Positions 12,281 through 25,172 of a stretch of 64,000 bases of DNA are shown here, in pieces. The notes beneath the pieces were generated by a model that searched no databases, was not told where the DNA came from, and worked only from the letters and a program-made list of their open reading frames with translations. Source of the DNA: Nymphaea colorata (taxonomy: Eukaryota; Streptophyta; Magnoliopsida; Nymphaeales; Nymphaeaceae); the NCBI RefSeq assembly GCF_008831285.2, contig NC_045149.1:12652629-12716628 (forward strand), given 5' to 3'. Position numbers and translations under genes: made by a program. Positions within the stretch are counted from its first letter, which is position 1. Every line of letters starts with the position of its first letter.

Positions 12281-14100
12281 GGCACGCAGTCCCATCGCTG
12301 TGCATCTCATAAAAAGAAGGCTGTTCATTTCACATCGTTTCCTGAAAATCATAACATGAAAGCACTACAAAAAAAAAAAAAAACAAAGTATTTTAGAAAT
12401 GGCTTAAAAGTGCCAGTAAGAAGGAAAGAACATCAGTAAATATTTTTACCGATATTTCTATTGGACGTAGACAACCAAAATGTCAGTAAAAATTATTAGT
12501 AACATTCCAACTGCACGCATCGGTGTAGATTTTTTCACCGACACGTAGCAAATGTAGTTAAATGAACTATTACCACATTTGCCACACATGGGTAATACTT
12601 TAGAGAAAAGTAATCTAACTTCATGGTAATTTTGACAGATGTTCAATGAGTGAAAATTTTGATCGACGTTTGCTCTAACGTTGGTAATAATCTTTATCGA
12701 TGCGCATCCATGCATTATTCTTCTATGATAGGCATTACATCGTCACTACATGTGTCAAATCGAATCATAAAAATCCTTTTGATTGGTACGTCCGGTGGAA
12801 GCAAATTAACCTGAAATTTTAGATTTATTTTCTTGTAAGAGCTCGAGATTGGTCGTAATATTCATAACATGACACACTTTTGTAGATATGCAAACTCAAG
12901 CTTTTTGAATGGAACTGTTGATTGGACTCTTACATTTGATATATGCAAACTCAAACTTTGTGCATTTGTATGAGTTGATGATGTTCATCAACTCTTAAAT
13001 GAAACTGTCGATTGGACTCTTGCAGTTCATCAGTCCAACCAACTATGGGCAAAGTGTTTATCAACTCTTGCTCAAAAGATACAATATTGTTTTGCCATCA
13101 CCCAGTAAGGCGTATTTTGGAAGGGCGCACCCAAAAAAATCTATCTAGATGTGCCCCGATTGTTTTTCCAAACGTTGATGAGGGCCTAAATTAAATTAAA
13201 GAAACAAAACATTGTGCATGAATTTTGAACTCTTCTTTGACAAACAGGCGACAGTCTGATCATCAGTTCCATTTAAGAGTAGATAAACACTTCTCACAAC
13301 TCATAGTGGGCATCCTTTTTAACACTAGGATTCACTTATGTATGTAAGTTTCTAACATGCAATCTGCCTCATCGGGCTGGCCGGACCGGCCCTCTGCCCA
13401 GCCTGACTTCATTATTTTATAAAAGTTAGAGGCTATTATTGTCAAGGCCCTCAATAATTGAGAAGGTCACAGTGTCAGACTAAATGGCTCGGACATTTAG
13501 TTTTTATGCCGTTTGTACTTTTTTCGTATTTATTATGTTGTTTTTCTCTCTCTAAAATTGTTTCCCTGCCATGGCCATTTTTGAAAAGTTGAATTTTTTC
13601 AGTTGCCAGTCTGACCGGAAAATTCAGAACTGTTTCTGTAACGTTGCAATAAAAATAGCGTATAAATGTGATATCACCCAGATGTTATATTGTTTTACCG
13701 TTGAAGAGGAAAGACATTTGTAGAGTAGGGCTGTAGAAGGGAGCTCAACTCAAAGTGAAGCTCGATTTTAGCTCAACTTCTTTGCTGCAAGTTGTCTCTT
13801 TAATTTAGTTTCTTTATTTTTTTTTTGTAATTTTCAAACTTAAAATGAAGGGAATATATGACGTCAAATAAGGTGTTGGTAAATGGGTTTAAACGACCTC
13901 GCTGCAACTCGGCCAATTGAGTTGAGGTCAAGCTGACCTCGCACAACTCAACTCAAGCTCAAGCAGCTCAAACCAAGCAAAATATGAACCAAATCGAGCT
14001 CGAGCTGACCGAGCTACTCAGTAGCCCCTAACTTATTTTCGATCATTTGAAGATGTCTCATTCCACCGTGTTAAAGACGTGCAATAATTCTTTGGCCTGT

Positions 14101-14153
<53 letters not shown>

Positions 14154-15277
14154 CCAATAAATTAAACGTGGTTGACATTGGAAAATTTTTCCCTCGTGAA
14201 GAAACATCTGAAAGCAAGATCCGTGCGATGCCTCTTACGTAGGAAGCAAACTACACGTATTAAAGCGTTCATGCTTTTATTGGATTATTTCTATGAATTT
14301 CCCGCTTAAATTCACGTAATACTGTAAACAGTTACAGTCGACTCATAACAGACCTTAGGAACTAAGAACCTAATGAATCAGAAATTTTGGGTCATACATT
14401 CACAATCAATTTGATGGCTCCATGGTGAATCCAGACTATCCAGTGTCCTTGGTAAATTTTTGATTTCCATGGATATACATTTGTCTCATGCTACACAGTA
14501 ACATGTTATCCCAAAACTTCCACCCTCCGCCTATCTCGCAAGTGTCATGCCTGCTTTCGATGCTTGAAGCTAATGCCCTAGATATACTTCGCCGTCTTTT
14601 TGCAATAGAACGAGTTGATGCCATGGGAGGTTAAAAAGATGACTGTTCACCTACCAGCCCTTTGCTTCGTGAACTGTGCCAACCCCATCAAGGATCTGGT
14701 CATTACCAACTAAAAAGATGCTTGAAGAACGGTCTTTTGCAAAGCAAGCATAGATGAACATGTTCATCTGCTTCCATTTTTTCTTAATTTCTTTTTTATT
14801 GCTTTTCATTGCAAACAGTCATCGCAAGGTCCTTTTCTGTCTTTAATAGTTTAGTATACTGTTACCAAATTTTGAGATTGAGGAGTCTTGTCGTCTGATT
14901 GAACGTTCATAATTATAACGGTATGGTCCTATAATTATTCATTGTTATGCTTGATTCATAATTGCAGAAGAAACAACAGCTGAGGTGATTGCAAGAAAAG
15001 TTATATGTGAATCAGAATCCAAAATCTGATTTCATAATCCAAATCTGATTTTTACATTCATGCATGAATCCAAATCCGATTATATATATATATATATATG
15101 TCTGAATCCAATCAGATGTCATTTTTTAAATCTGAATATGATCTGATTTCTTAATCAAACATTAATTTCTTTTTTATATCCAATTTTTTAAGAATAGTTT
15201 GGTGGTTGAGATCAGATATATGAATATCCCTACATCCACGGCCCGCCCTTGGAGAGACTCCAATTCCTTGAGTAGGG
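12281..15277. other. Gene-free sequence with dispersed-repeat fragments
   Basis: At 12364 CACTACAAAAAA resembles a CACTA transposon end, but no matching right end was found. At about 13735-14040 is a degenerate repeat made of AACTCGA and GAGCTCGAGCT blocks. It recurs at about 18950-19310 and 54378-54800. A (TA)n tract lies at 14105-14151. At 15005-15150 there is a cluster of AATCTGAATCC/CCGATTT blocks, which also occurs near 30720-31080. No gene is supported. Confidence 0.5.
14105..14151. repeat. (TA)n microsatellite
   Basis: About 23 uninterrupted TA repeats. Confidence 0.95.
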
Positions 15278-15425
15278 GCAGTAGTGGAGCCACATGTATG
15301 TTGATGTTGGCCATTTCCCACACCAGCCCATAGACATTGTCTTATTTGCATATTGGTATCTGATCAATTTTTGTTTATTGATATATGAATGCTCCTTTCA
15401 AGATTAAAGTTTGTAATTCTAAAGC
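15278..15425. mobile_element. GTGGCGGAGCCA family (copy 3, degenerate)
   Basis: It begins GGGCAGTAGTGGAGCCACA, carries the CCATTTCCCACACCAGC block and then an AATGCTCCTTTCAAGATTAAAG remnant matching the GTGCCCCTTAAAA block of other copies. The right inverted end is not recognisable. Confidence 0.45.
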
Positions 15426-17557
15426 CTCTTAGTTAAAAAAAATCATAGTTGGGCCAGTCAGTAGGGCTGAAGAGATTTATCGTAAAAACAGGGGATCATT
15501 ATGAATGGGAGTTTTGTAAAGGGCGGAGGGGATTATCATTAATATGATTTGGACAAGCAACTTTATTGGACGAGCGAATTTCATTTGGACAATAAGTGCA
15601 AGTGAGCTCATTTGGCTAATTCCACGACTTGTATATTAACATATGAGCGACGTTAGGTTGCATAAAGAGGCAATTATTGCACCTTCAAGTGATTTTCGAT
15701 TGCATAAGCGAGTGGTTATTTCATGCTCAAGCTTGGGGCTTACTCTTTGACAAGATTAATAGCTTCACGAAGGACTGGTAGACTGCCAATCTCCATTTCA
15801 AGTGTCAAGATGTAAATTTATTGTGTTGCAAAAAAGGATGTCATTGATATGCAAGTTGAAGTGTAGCAGAGATGAACAAAAGTGATTATTGATGAGGTAG
15901 CATTTGCGTGGTTGTTCAACACGTTGGATGTGTTCATTAGTTCATCTCATTGAATGTTTACAGCAGGTCTTAACTCGTTAAATATGAGATCCAATGCTTA
16001 AATCTAAGCAATCATGTTATTAGTTAATTTAATTGAATGATTTATAAGCCAATAAATGAAAGCTTACATTTCATTTTAAATGGTTGTGCATGTGATTAGA
16101 TTTTGTGAAATTCGGCTATGCATGTGATTGCGTTAAATGTAAATAAATCTTCTAAAAGTAATCTCTCTCAGATAGAATTGGCTCGGTTGGAATTGTGTAT
16201 AGCACCCAATGTTTAGGATTCAACCACAAACTATGATAACAAATCTGGATGCAGTTGCTCCTTTGAAATGCAAGTGGTTTATTGTAAATGACAACCAACT
16301 AATTTTTCTTGTATCTTGTTTTTCTAAAGAGTGGGAACCCCATCCTTGGTAAAGCTTTTATTTTATTAAAAAAAACATCCTCATTAGTTTACATAAATTT
16401 TAAATTTTTAAAGGGCACTTGCATGTAAACAAAAAAAAATAATTACCATGAAGTTTTGATATAAAATAAACATTTTTTGTGGGTTCGTGTGGGCAATTGC
16501 CGGCACCTGCGTCTGCTGTGTAGACATTAGTTTCATTAAAGCGCCTCCTTAACGCAGTACCTTTCACTTTATGAGTTTTGCAGGTTACCCTCCAATTCCT
16601 ATAAGTTTGAAGATCTTTGGGGGATTCATTAATATGACAGACATCTAAACAAAAAGATCTTCAAAAGGGATTGGCACGATGGGATCGGGTAGGGGTTGGC
16701 ATGACATTAGTCATCGTTTCGAATCCTTGGAGTGCCAACTCACTATCCTACAAACGAGGGGCTACTGATACGCAAGTTGAAGTGCAGTAGGAATTCAATT
16801 CCAAACACCAAATCATGTCCTATATTCTAGGGAATGAAGGATTGAGTAGGGGCTTCCGCCTTCTTTTAAGCCGTGGATCAAACCCCGCTCACCAGAAGAT
16901 GGGCTCACCTGAAATTGGGACAAAGTAAAGTATAGTTTGTGATTTCTCAATGCCTTGCATGGTAAAATGAAAAAGTCCTAGAGCTTCTCACTATAGGTTA
17001 AGTGCTTAAGTAAGCATGATTTTTAATTAAGCAGCATGACAAAACAAACAGTTTTTTTTTTTTTTTTACTTTTCTTTTATGATTGGCCAACATATAATCA
17101 AATCAAACGTGCCCTCAAATCAATCAATAAAAGTCGAGTACCTGATGGCGCTATTGATGATGTCTCTGTATGGACAACATTGAGTAATCACAGGCCCTCC
17201 CTGTGCAGCCTTCACTACAAAAAGAGAATGATGAACAAGAAAGCAAATATATGGGAAAAACAAAGATGGCATGCATTGTTCCATCAGATGACCGTATTGT
17301 GCAGCCTAGTCATTTTTGCCAAGCTCCAGCTTTGTTGTAGGCTTCAATGGCTTCCATCAAACTCTCCCAACAAATTAGGACTGGGCATCGGACCTAGCTA
17401 ACTCGGCCTCATAACAAGTTAGCTTGGACCAGGCCAGAACCCATGCTTGGCCTGACTGCCTAAAACCCAGGCTTGAGGCTTTGTCCGGACTGTAATTATA
17501 GTATATATATATGTATAAAAATAAATATTAAAAAAATAAGTTATCAGACCGACCTGA
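15426..17557. other. Gene-free sequence with repeat fragments
   Basis: A partial inverted GTGGCGGAGCCA-family copy lies at about 16405-16520 (AAGGGCACTTGCATGTAAAC, later GGGCAATTGCCGGCACC). A motif resembling TGATAYGCAAGTTGAAGTG occurs near 15848 and 16768. The stretch around 16690-16735, with TTCGAATCC, resembles the B box of tRNA-derived SINEs, but no convincing A box or tail was found. The ORF 17036-17401 begins in a T-run and has no family features. Confidence 0.45.
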
Positions 17558-17677
17558 TCTGACCCAACACTTATCCAACAAGCTCAGCATTGCCCAGATG
17601 CCCACCCAACATATTCATCATGTTCAAGAAATTAATATCTAAAACATATTAAAACTCTCTTTTTCCTTTCCTCTCGC

Positions 17678-17721
<44 letters not shown>

Positions 17722-17850
17722 ATATATATATAATCTGACCCAACACTTATCTGGTGAGCTCAACACTGCCCAGCCCGATGCCCAGCCAACATATTCATCA
17801 TGTTCCAGAAATTAGTATCTAAATCAAATTAAAACTCTCTTTTTCCTTCT

Positions 17851-17913
<63 letters not shown>
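17558..17913. repeat. Tandem duplication of about 175 bp, each copy ending in a microsatellite
   Basis: Two copies start TCTGACCCAACACTTATC at about 17558 and 17734. Both continue through CCCAACATATTCATCATGTTC-like and AAATTAATATCTAAA-like blocks to AAAACTCTCTTTTTCCTT. Copy 1 then runs into (CT)n and a short (TA)n at 17680-17732. Copy 2 runs into (CT)n at 17849-17869 and (TA)n at 17870-17913. Confidence 0.8.
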
Positions 17914-17917
<4 letters not shown>

Positions 17918-19760
17918 ACAGGCAGGCGGAGTCGAGAGCAACTATATATGAAGGATAAGTAGGAATTGGAATGAGTACATCCAAAAATGTCGAAATTTTC
18001 ATATTTGATTCGACGGGTATAGGGGACCGTCACCATGGTTGCAGCCAAGCATAGACCCGAACAAACAGTTACGTCCAAATATCTGAGTGAAACTTCATTG
18101 TTTAATCGCGAGTTCAGTGTTCTTAAGCGGCCTTAGAATACGTGGACTCTATTAGGTAAGAAACAGCGGTACTTGCATACGAACAAAGCATGCCCTCCCG
18201 CCTGTCAGCAATTTAAAACGCGGCTTTGAGCTCAGCTCGAGCCCAGAGCCTGGTTGACCGCGTGCAGCAGCTCCCTCACACAACCCTAGTCAATTTGACT
18301 TAGTTTAAACAAGTACGCGCATGTATCTATATATATATATATATATATAGTGTAACATTGGCCGCATAATAATCAGATTTTGTTTCACTGGTAGTAAAAT
18401 ACAGTATATTATAGACTAGCAAGTCGTACGGCAATGAAATGTAAAAATTAAGTTCTCTCGCTCTTCTCATAGCGGAGGCACTTAAGTATCTTACAATCTA
18501 TACGGCGAATATAAAAGGCTTTTATTTCATGGGCGACCATTTAGTTACAACCTCAGAAACCGGCTTCATATTTCCGAATTTCTCATTGGTCCTTATTTTT
18601 CGTTGACAAGCATGGTTCCAAAGTTGAACCCCGACAACTAAAATAACTTGACTTTCTACATGCCAAGTTAACAAGTTTTTTCCAGTTCATAGAAAAGGAA
18701 GGTAACGATATCATCTGGTTTCCTCTGAGTTCTTAATCTAAACCAACAATAATAACAAATCTGATTCTCTATTAGAAAGATATCCGTAAAACAGAGGCCA
18801 CTTTCTATGTTATGCCTTTAGCAAGAGATGATATATTTCCACATTATATCATATGGGTATTTTGGTAATTTTATTTAACTATCAAGGGCATTCTGATTAT
18901 TTTCATCTTTTAACATGTGGTCGTTTGTTAAGGGTTATAACATATAACTTTGGTACTTAAAGATGTACAACAAGTTGAGTCAACTCGGGATCAGTTCTAA
19001 GCTTGACTTGTTTAATAAGTGAGTTAAGTTTGAGCTTGAGTTAAAACTTAAGTTATAAAGGAGTTGAGTTCGAGTTGCACAAGGTCGACTTGCTTAGAAG
19101 CGACTCAACTCATGTCTTTCATGTTTATCAATGTTTAGAGATAATGTTTTTTTTTCTTTTGATAAATTTTACACCTTTTGTGGTTATCATTTCATTTACA
19201 AAAAAAAATATATGAATCAAATGCGATGAACTTAAACAAATCGAGCTTGAGTTTACCTCACAAAGTTCGACCCGAGCAACGTGTGACTTGTGATCTTGGC
19301 TTGCTTATTGTACATTCATTCTTGTATTGAAAAACTTAAAAGTAGAAAGCAGTTTTTCGAAATTATAACAAAAAGCGATTCTTAAACGAAAATTTTCCCT
19401 TATTCAATTCCCTTGTGAGGCTTGATTCGAGGGAGCAAACTTTCTAACGTACGGTCCAAATGATACGCAGTCAACAGTCAACACTGTAGTAAACTAAACC
19501 CTAAGCAGATACTTGTGAAAAGTTTTCTGGGCAGCCAGGGCAATTTCGTAAAGATCCTCTCGAGGAAGAAAACAACGGCACAGTAAAGAGGAAGGTGCAG
19601 AAGACGTTGGACCAAGACTCTGAGAACTCGCAGATGTACATGTAACTCCGAGGGGGAGGGCCCCATCACCACCCCCATGTGAGGATACATCTGAGTTTTA
19701 ACCCCGCAGGCCGCATGGTTATTCTTATTAAAATTCACCCCCTCCTGCAGCTAATTACTA
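17914..19760. other. Gene-free sequence
   Basis: It contains a (TA)n tract at about 18327-18349 and a GAGTTGAGTTCGAGTTG-type degenerate repeat at about 18950-19310. The latter belongs to the same loose family as 13735-14040. No gene is supported. Confidence 0.5.
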
Positions 19761-22401
19761 AAGAAAAGGAAGCCTTTTTCTTTAGTTAGTAGCGAATCCC
19801 GACGCCAAAGATACCCGTTTCCTCCCATGGCCTTTTTCCTTGGCACACCGTCTAGAACGCCCCTTCTGCTCCTCTTGCTTTGCTTTCCTCCACATGATGC
19901 TCACATGATCGCAGGTTGGTCCTCCTCTCTTCTTCTTCTTTCCGGCCATTGCTGTTTGGTGGCATTGCCTTTTCTCTTTTTGGTTGGTAATCTGTGACAA
20001 TGCTTTGGTGATTCCTGCATGCATAGTTGTGGTTGTTGTTTTGCTTTTCTTTTCTTTTTCTCTCGTTTTAAACGGTTCAGAATGGTGGTCTGTCCTTTCT
20101 GTGTGTTTCCCGTCACGGGCATCTCTTTTTCTGTTGCTAGATTTTGATGGGAATGTTGGGTTTGTTGGTATGAGGAGGACTATGTATTTAATTGAAATAG
20201 AGGCGCAGTTATTGGTGTATTTATTGTTGTTTCGTTGAAGTAAAATTAGCTGTCTTGGTCGTATGTTTTTCTTTGAATTAGCACTTGGATACCGAGATCT
20301 TGGAGGAAGAGTTGAGCAGCTTTTGTGACAATGACCTTGTTGAGTGGTGAGACGTTTGGGGTTTGGACAACTGGGGAGCTGTACTTTGTTTTCTAGCTGC
20401 TTAATGGGGAGTTTGAAGTTGGGCATAGTGGGACATGGAATCGAGAGTTTGGTGGATCTGTGGGTTCTGATGGTGTGAAATGGTGAAAGTGTGAGTGCAG
20501 TGTTCGTGGTGTCTTGTGTTCTCTCCGACTTTCGTGATGAGAGTGCCCTTTCTCCTAACTCTTGTACAATTTTAATGAGAGTTCAAACGGGAGAAAGAAA
20601 GGAATATCAGATGGTTTATGTCTACTCGCGGGTCTGTCTTTTCTTCTTGTCTGCTTGTTGCCATAATATTGGTTTAAGGAAGGGCACAGTCTATCACTAG
20701 TCACTTTATTTTTTCCTTATAGCACATTATCTATTCGCTTTATTCTGCATTTTTTTCTGCATAGATGTATTGTTCTAGATGGCCTAGTTTGTGACAAATT
20801 CTTTATATGCTGTTGCCATTATAGGTTTTAAAATTTCAACCTTTTATGTGTATTGGCGCAATCTTGAGAACTAATACATCTACAACTCATTGATGGTCAG
20901 ATTGATCACATTTTTCCTGTCATCCTTTAGTGAAAACTGAAACTGGTTAACTTGAGGTATTTGCTCTGCCGGGAGCTTTATACCCACTTGTGAGATACGA
21001 CGCATATTTAGTTAGTCTGATTAACTCAATGGTGGTCTTGGCCAAAATATGTTCCAGAGGTTATCTCACTAGCAAATAGACAGCCATAATGAAGGGCTAT
21101 GAAATGAAATCAAATTCCAGTATTTGGTTTTCTCAGTTTAGTTAATCCCTTTCTTCATTCTTATGGGACTTGCCTAGAGCTCGGTGTACCATTCAATTTG
21201 CTTTAACTTTTTTCTCATTGGAAAAGTCAAAGACAAGTTGATGAGAAAATGGTACATCGACAACCCCAGTCAAACAACGGCCACCTTTTTATTCCACAAT
21301 TGTTCAGCGATTTATATGATTAACTGTGTTAAGACAAGTACTCTCACTCTCTTGATTTAAGATTACAACACTACTAAGGGTCTTAGGTTGATTAGGTGGG
21401 GCAATGATGGTGATCTAATTGCTTTGATATTTAAACCAATTTTTGGGTGGCTCCATGAGGTATCTAAACTGTCCTCGTGGTACACGACTATCACTCTCCA
21501 ACTTGGAGTTGTACACTATGATTGCCTGGTATTGCTTCCATGAATCCACGATCAAATTGCTACTTAACAAATAGTCACTTATCTGACATCTTAGGAGAAG
21601 TCTGATTGTACAATACTGTTCATAAGCAAGTGTTCTTTTACATAGAAATAATGCATACCAATTGTTAACTGTTAGTGAGCAGGCTTTTAATTTGATGGCA
21701 TGCTGCCAGTGCTATCAACTTCAAATCAATATTTATGGTCTCTATTGTATTTAGTATAACATCACGACCTGACATCATAATTGAAGATGGCTTTTTTGGT
21801 TAAGAAAGTGTATTACTGACATTGAGCATAAAAGCTTGAATTTATTTTTTGGAAGACTTAGGTATCCGAACAAGTCATTCAGCAGTGAATGAGTGAAACT
21901 TCCATGGTGTTGCTAATTGAAAAAAGGGCTAGGCCAATGTTAATTGATGTAACACCATTACACCGTATAGACACTTCATTTTGATGTTTGTGGTCCATTT
22001 TTAGCAGGAAGCTTAATTCATGTAACCATGACCTTAGATGGATCAGCAAGGAAAAAGATCTTGGAAAAACAATTGATTACAGAGAATTCACATTGAGAGC
22101 TGTATTGTGGACTTAACATTTTGCTTTTGTTGGGGAATTGTTTACTGGAGACTATTTGGTTTGGAAGGTCATTTTTCCTGCTTCAAGAAGGCAGCCTTTA
22201 GGATTTTGTTGCAAGCATTAGTATTATTACTGTTCCTTCATTTTAGAGTTTCTGCAATAAAATGCATGTCTGCTGCTCAGGAACTATGCAGTTGTGGCTG
22301 TCTATGTTCTGCTTTGTAGGATATGACATCACTTCCATATCAACCATCTTCTAAGAGGTCTTAATTTTTCATTTTTCTCCAGGCTGTACCAGAGCGAAAC
22401 C
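19761..22401 (+). other. Probable 5' leader and leader intron of the DUF3527 gene
   Basis: No protein is convincingly encoded here. The + strand at about 19900-20110 is strongly pyrimidine-rich, as plant 5' leaders often are. A good splice acceptor, TTTTTCTCCAG, ends at 22382, 19 bases before the start codon at 22402. This suggests that a leader intron ends there. The donor and the transcription start cannot be fixed by eye. The 214-codon minus-strand frame at 19782-20426 is antisense to the pyrimidine tract, is Lys/Arg-rich and looks spurious. Confidence 0.5.
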
Positions 22402-25172
22402 ATGAATCCATGGGTAGCTAATGAATGTGATGTCAACAACAAAAGGGGATATTCTCTAAATACCATGAAGCCTTTTCCTCACCGTCGCGAAACCTTTGGT
22501 GCTGAAGAGATGAGGAGAAAAGCAAAGCTTTCAAGCAGAAGCTACCACTTCAAAAGTAATGATCCCAACTTCACAGAGTTATGCTTCAGTAACCCACGTG
22601 CCTCTCTCCAAAGTGTGCCTTCTGAGAGTGTTGGAACAAGCTATGGTGGAGAGCTAAAGAGAGGATCTATATACCAAAGCTCAAATTCTGTAAGGAAAAT
22701 GAAGAACCAGGGGATTCTTGAGAACAGACAGGTGATGTGGCCAGAATTCATCAAGCAGAGCACCAATCCTACTGCATTGCAGAGAAGGGGCCTCCATAGT
22801 TCTTCTAGTAGCCAGCGAAAGGCAACACATGTCAGCAGGTTGAACCCCACTGCATATTCCAGAGGTTCCCAAGATTTCAATGAAAATGTTGCGACCTGCA
22901 ATAAGGATTTAGCTTCCCCTGTTAATAAGCCTAGTTCACCAGAGAGATTCTTGGAGGTTTGTTTTCATCCTGATGAAACAGAGCACTGGCATAGTGTGAC
23001 GAAACATCGGCATGGCACAGGAAGAAGCTTGAAGAAGGTGGAACCTTTGAAAAGAGTTGATAATTCTACTTTAAAAACTGGGATGCATGCACTGCCGGAT
23101 GTTCCTGAAGCCATTCTTTCATCCAGTTTTTCTTTAGAGAAGCCCACGGTGGCTAATCTGCTCCTTGATCTGGATGCATGTAAACCAAAAGAAATTACAA
23201 AATCTCAGGTCAGCCCATTTCAGAGAATGCTGGATCCGTTCATGTCTTCCAAATCTTCAAATGTTCCATCAACTTCTTCAACAAAATTGAGTCAGATAAG
23301 AGGCTCTAATCCTGTAATTGTCAATAAAAATGAATTGCTTAAGAAATCCTTGTTAAAGGAGTTCTCCAAAACAGATGACAGGTTATTCAGTCAGCCAGAA
23401 ATGCATGATCATTCTACAGGTTCTGTTCAAGTATTAGATGCCTCACCTGCTCACCTACATGGCCGTCTTAAAATGACGTATAAGCATGGTGCTCCATGTT
23501 TTCAGTTCACTCTAAAGGACCATGAAAATGTTTTGGCAGCCAAAACGCATAAAACAGACAACCCTCTTAACTGGTTGTACACATTTCTCTCATCTACTGA
23601 TAAAAAGAGAAGTAGTGGCAGCTGGGGAAGAAAGGACGGATATAGGGAGTCTTTTGTTATTGGGCAAATGAAGGTCTCCTGTCATTTGTGCTCCAAGATG
23701 AGAAACCAAGGGCCTGATGATGCCTACGCCATAACAGAGTTTGTTCTGTTTGATTCTTCTAGCCAAAGGAAAAGTCTAGCACTACCTGAGGGAGGAAGTA
23801 GTTCTTCTCCAAGCAGGCAGTGTCATGAGACCCCAGAAAGAACCACCATTGAAAATATGGTGGTAAGATCTCCTTCTTGTGGACATGATAAACCTAGTAG
23901 AATAGAACCTTTGGATGATGATAATAATGTTACTGCACCGACTTCTTCACAGATCCCTCTGCATTCTCTACCACACCTTCAGATTGCAGCAATGGTTATT
24001 GAGGTGCCTTTGGGGAAAAGGGAATGTCTGAAAGGCAATCTTAAAGATGACATTATGAATTGCCACAGAAGTCAGCACTTGTCAAGCTCCTCTACCATCA
24101 ATCATAACACTGTGATCCTTGATGCAGATAACACTGCAAATATTACTCTTGTTATTCCTAGTGGTATCCATGGGCTACCAACTAGTGAGGCAACTTGCCC
24201 ATCACCCTTGCTCAATCGTTGGAAATCTGGTGGAGGCTGTGATTGTGGTGGATGGGACATGGCTTGTCCACTGATGGTTTTTGACAATTACGGTTCTCAC
24301 AATTTCAATGTTTTTCCTTTTGAAAGGAATAATCAGCATCTAGAACTTTTTGCTCAGGTATATTTAGTTACTGATAAAGGAGCTTACCGTTATTGATGCT
24401 TATACTTTATAAAAGAAGCTTATATTACAATCTGCTTTTCATAGTATGGGATTGGATTCTCCTTTCTTTTTACATGGCACCTTAGCCATAATTAAGGATT
24501 GTAGAAGTTAATGCATGCACATAATTCCTAAAATCTAGAGTTTGATCTCTGAGTGTTACTGGTTAAGATCTACTTTGTCTGTTGAATTAATAGGCCTTTC
24601 TGTTGTTAAAATGTTTTTGAAGTTCTTAATGAGGGATTGTTACTGCTGTTATTTTGGCATGATATATCTGTCTTAGAGACTAAACGTGCTGCACGTGCAG
24701 TTCTATTGCTTCATTTTGCTGTTGATAAATTTTCCTTTTTTGTTTCCTTCTCTGTTAATTTCCCACTAGACCATGTCTTTGCCTTTGGGTCGCTTTAGTC
24801 CTTATGCTGTTTCTAACTGGTACAATCTTTCTTTTCGTTGTGTAGGGATGCAAAGAGAAGGTTCCTACATTGACTATAGACATCATTGACAAATGGCTAT
24901 ATTCTGTAACTTTTCATGCAAAACTATCATCACTGCAGGCGTTTGCAATATGTGTTGCTGTCTTACACAGCTCTGAGATATCCATGCCTGCTGGAAAAGA
25001 AAATATCCATCAGAGGTCGGTTAGTAATTCATTGAAGGCTCTTCTTGAAGAGGATGTGAAGTGTTTGATTGGGATGGACCTTAAGGATGGGAAAAGGAAA
25101 ACCTCAAAGAGATTGGATCTTCAGACAAATTTTATGCTTGATCCACCAATTTCTCCAATTGGCAGAGTTTAG
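22402..25172 (+). CDS. DUF3527 domain protein, two coding exons
   Basis: Exon 1 is 22402-24357 (652 codons) and exon 2 is 24846-25172 (108 codons plus TAG stop), for a 760-residue product. The intron 24358-24845 starts GTATATTTAG and ends TTGTGTAG. It falls between codons, and the joined frame continues cleanly. The first 330 or so residues are Ser/Lys-rich and look disordered. The C-terminal half carries the hallmarks of plant DUF3527 proteins: a GRLKMTYKHGAPCFQFTL strand near residue 355, a GQMKVSCHLCSKM segment near 425, LQIAAMVIEVPLGKRE near 530, a Cys/Trp-rich CDCGGWDMACPLMVFDNYG segment near 614, and FAQGCKEKVPTLTIDII across the splice junction. The family is plant-specific and of unknown function. 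No signal peptide or membrane segment is visible. If the intron is retained, translation ends after 12 further codons, giving 664 residues. The start fits because the frame upstream is closed and a splice acceptor lies just before it. Confidence 0.9.

Noticed and set aside
12364-12740. A possible CACTA transposon beginning CACTACAAAAAA
   Set aside because: No matching inverted end or 3-bp duplication was found downstream. One short motif is not enough.
16680-16760. A possible tRNA-derived SINE with a TTCGAATCC B-box-like motif
   Set aside because: No well-placed A box, no A- or T-rich tail and no flanking duplication could be found.
19782-20426. A 214-codon minus-strand ORF rich in Lys, Arg and Thr
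   Set aside because: It is antisense to a pyrimidine-rich region that better fits the 5' leader of the DUF3527 gene. It has no recognisable domain and has low complexity.
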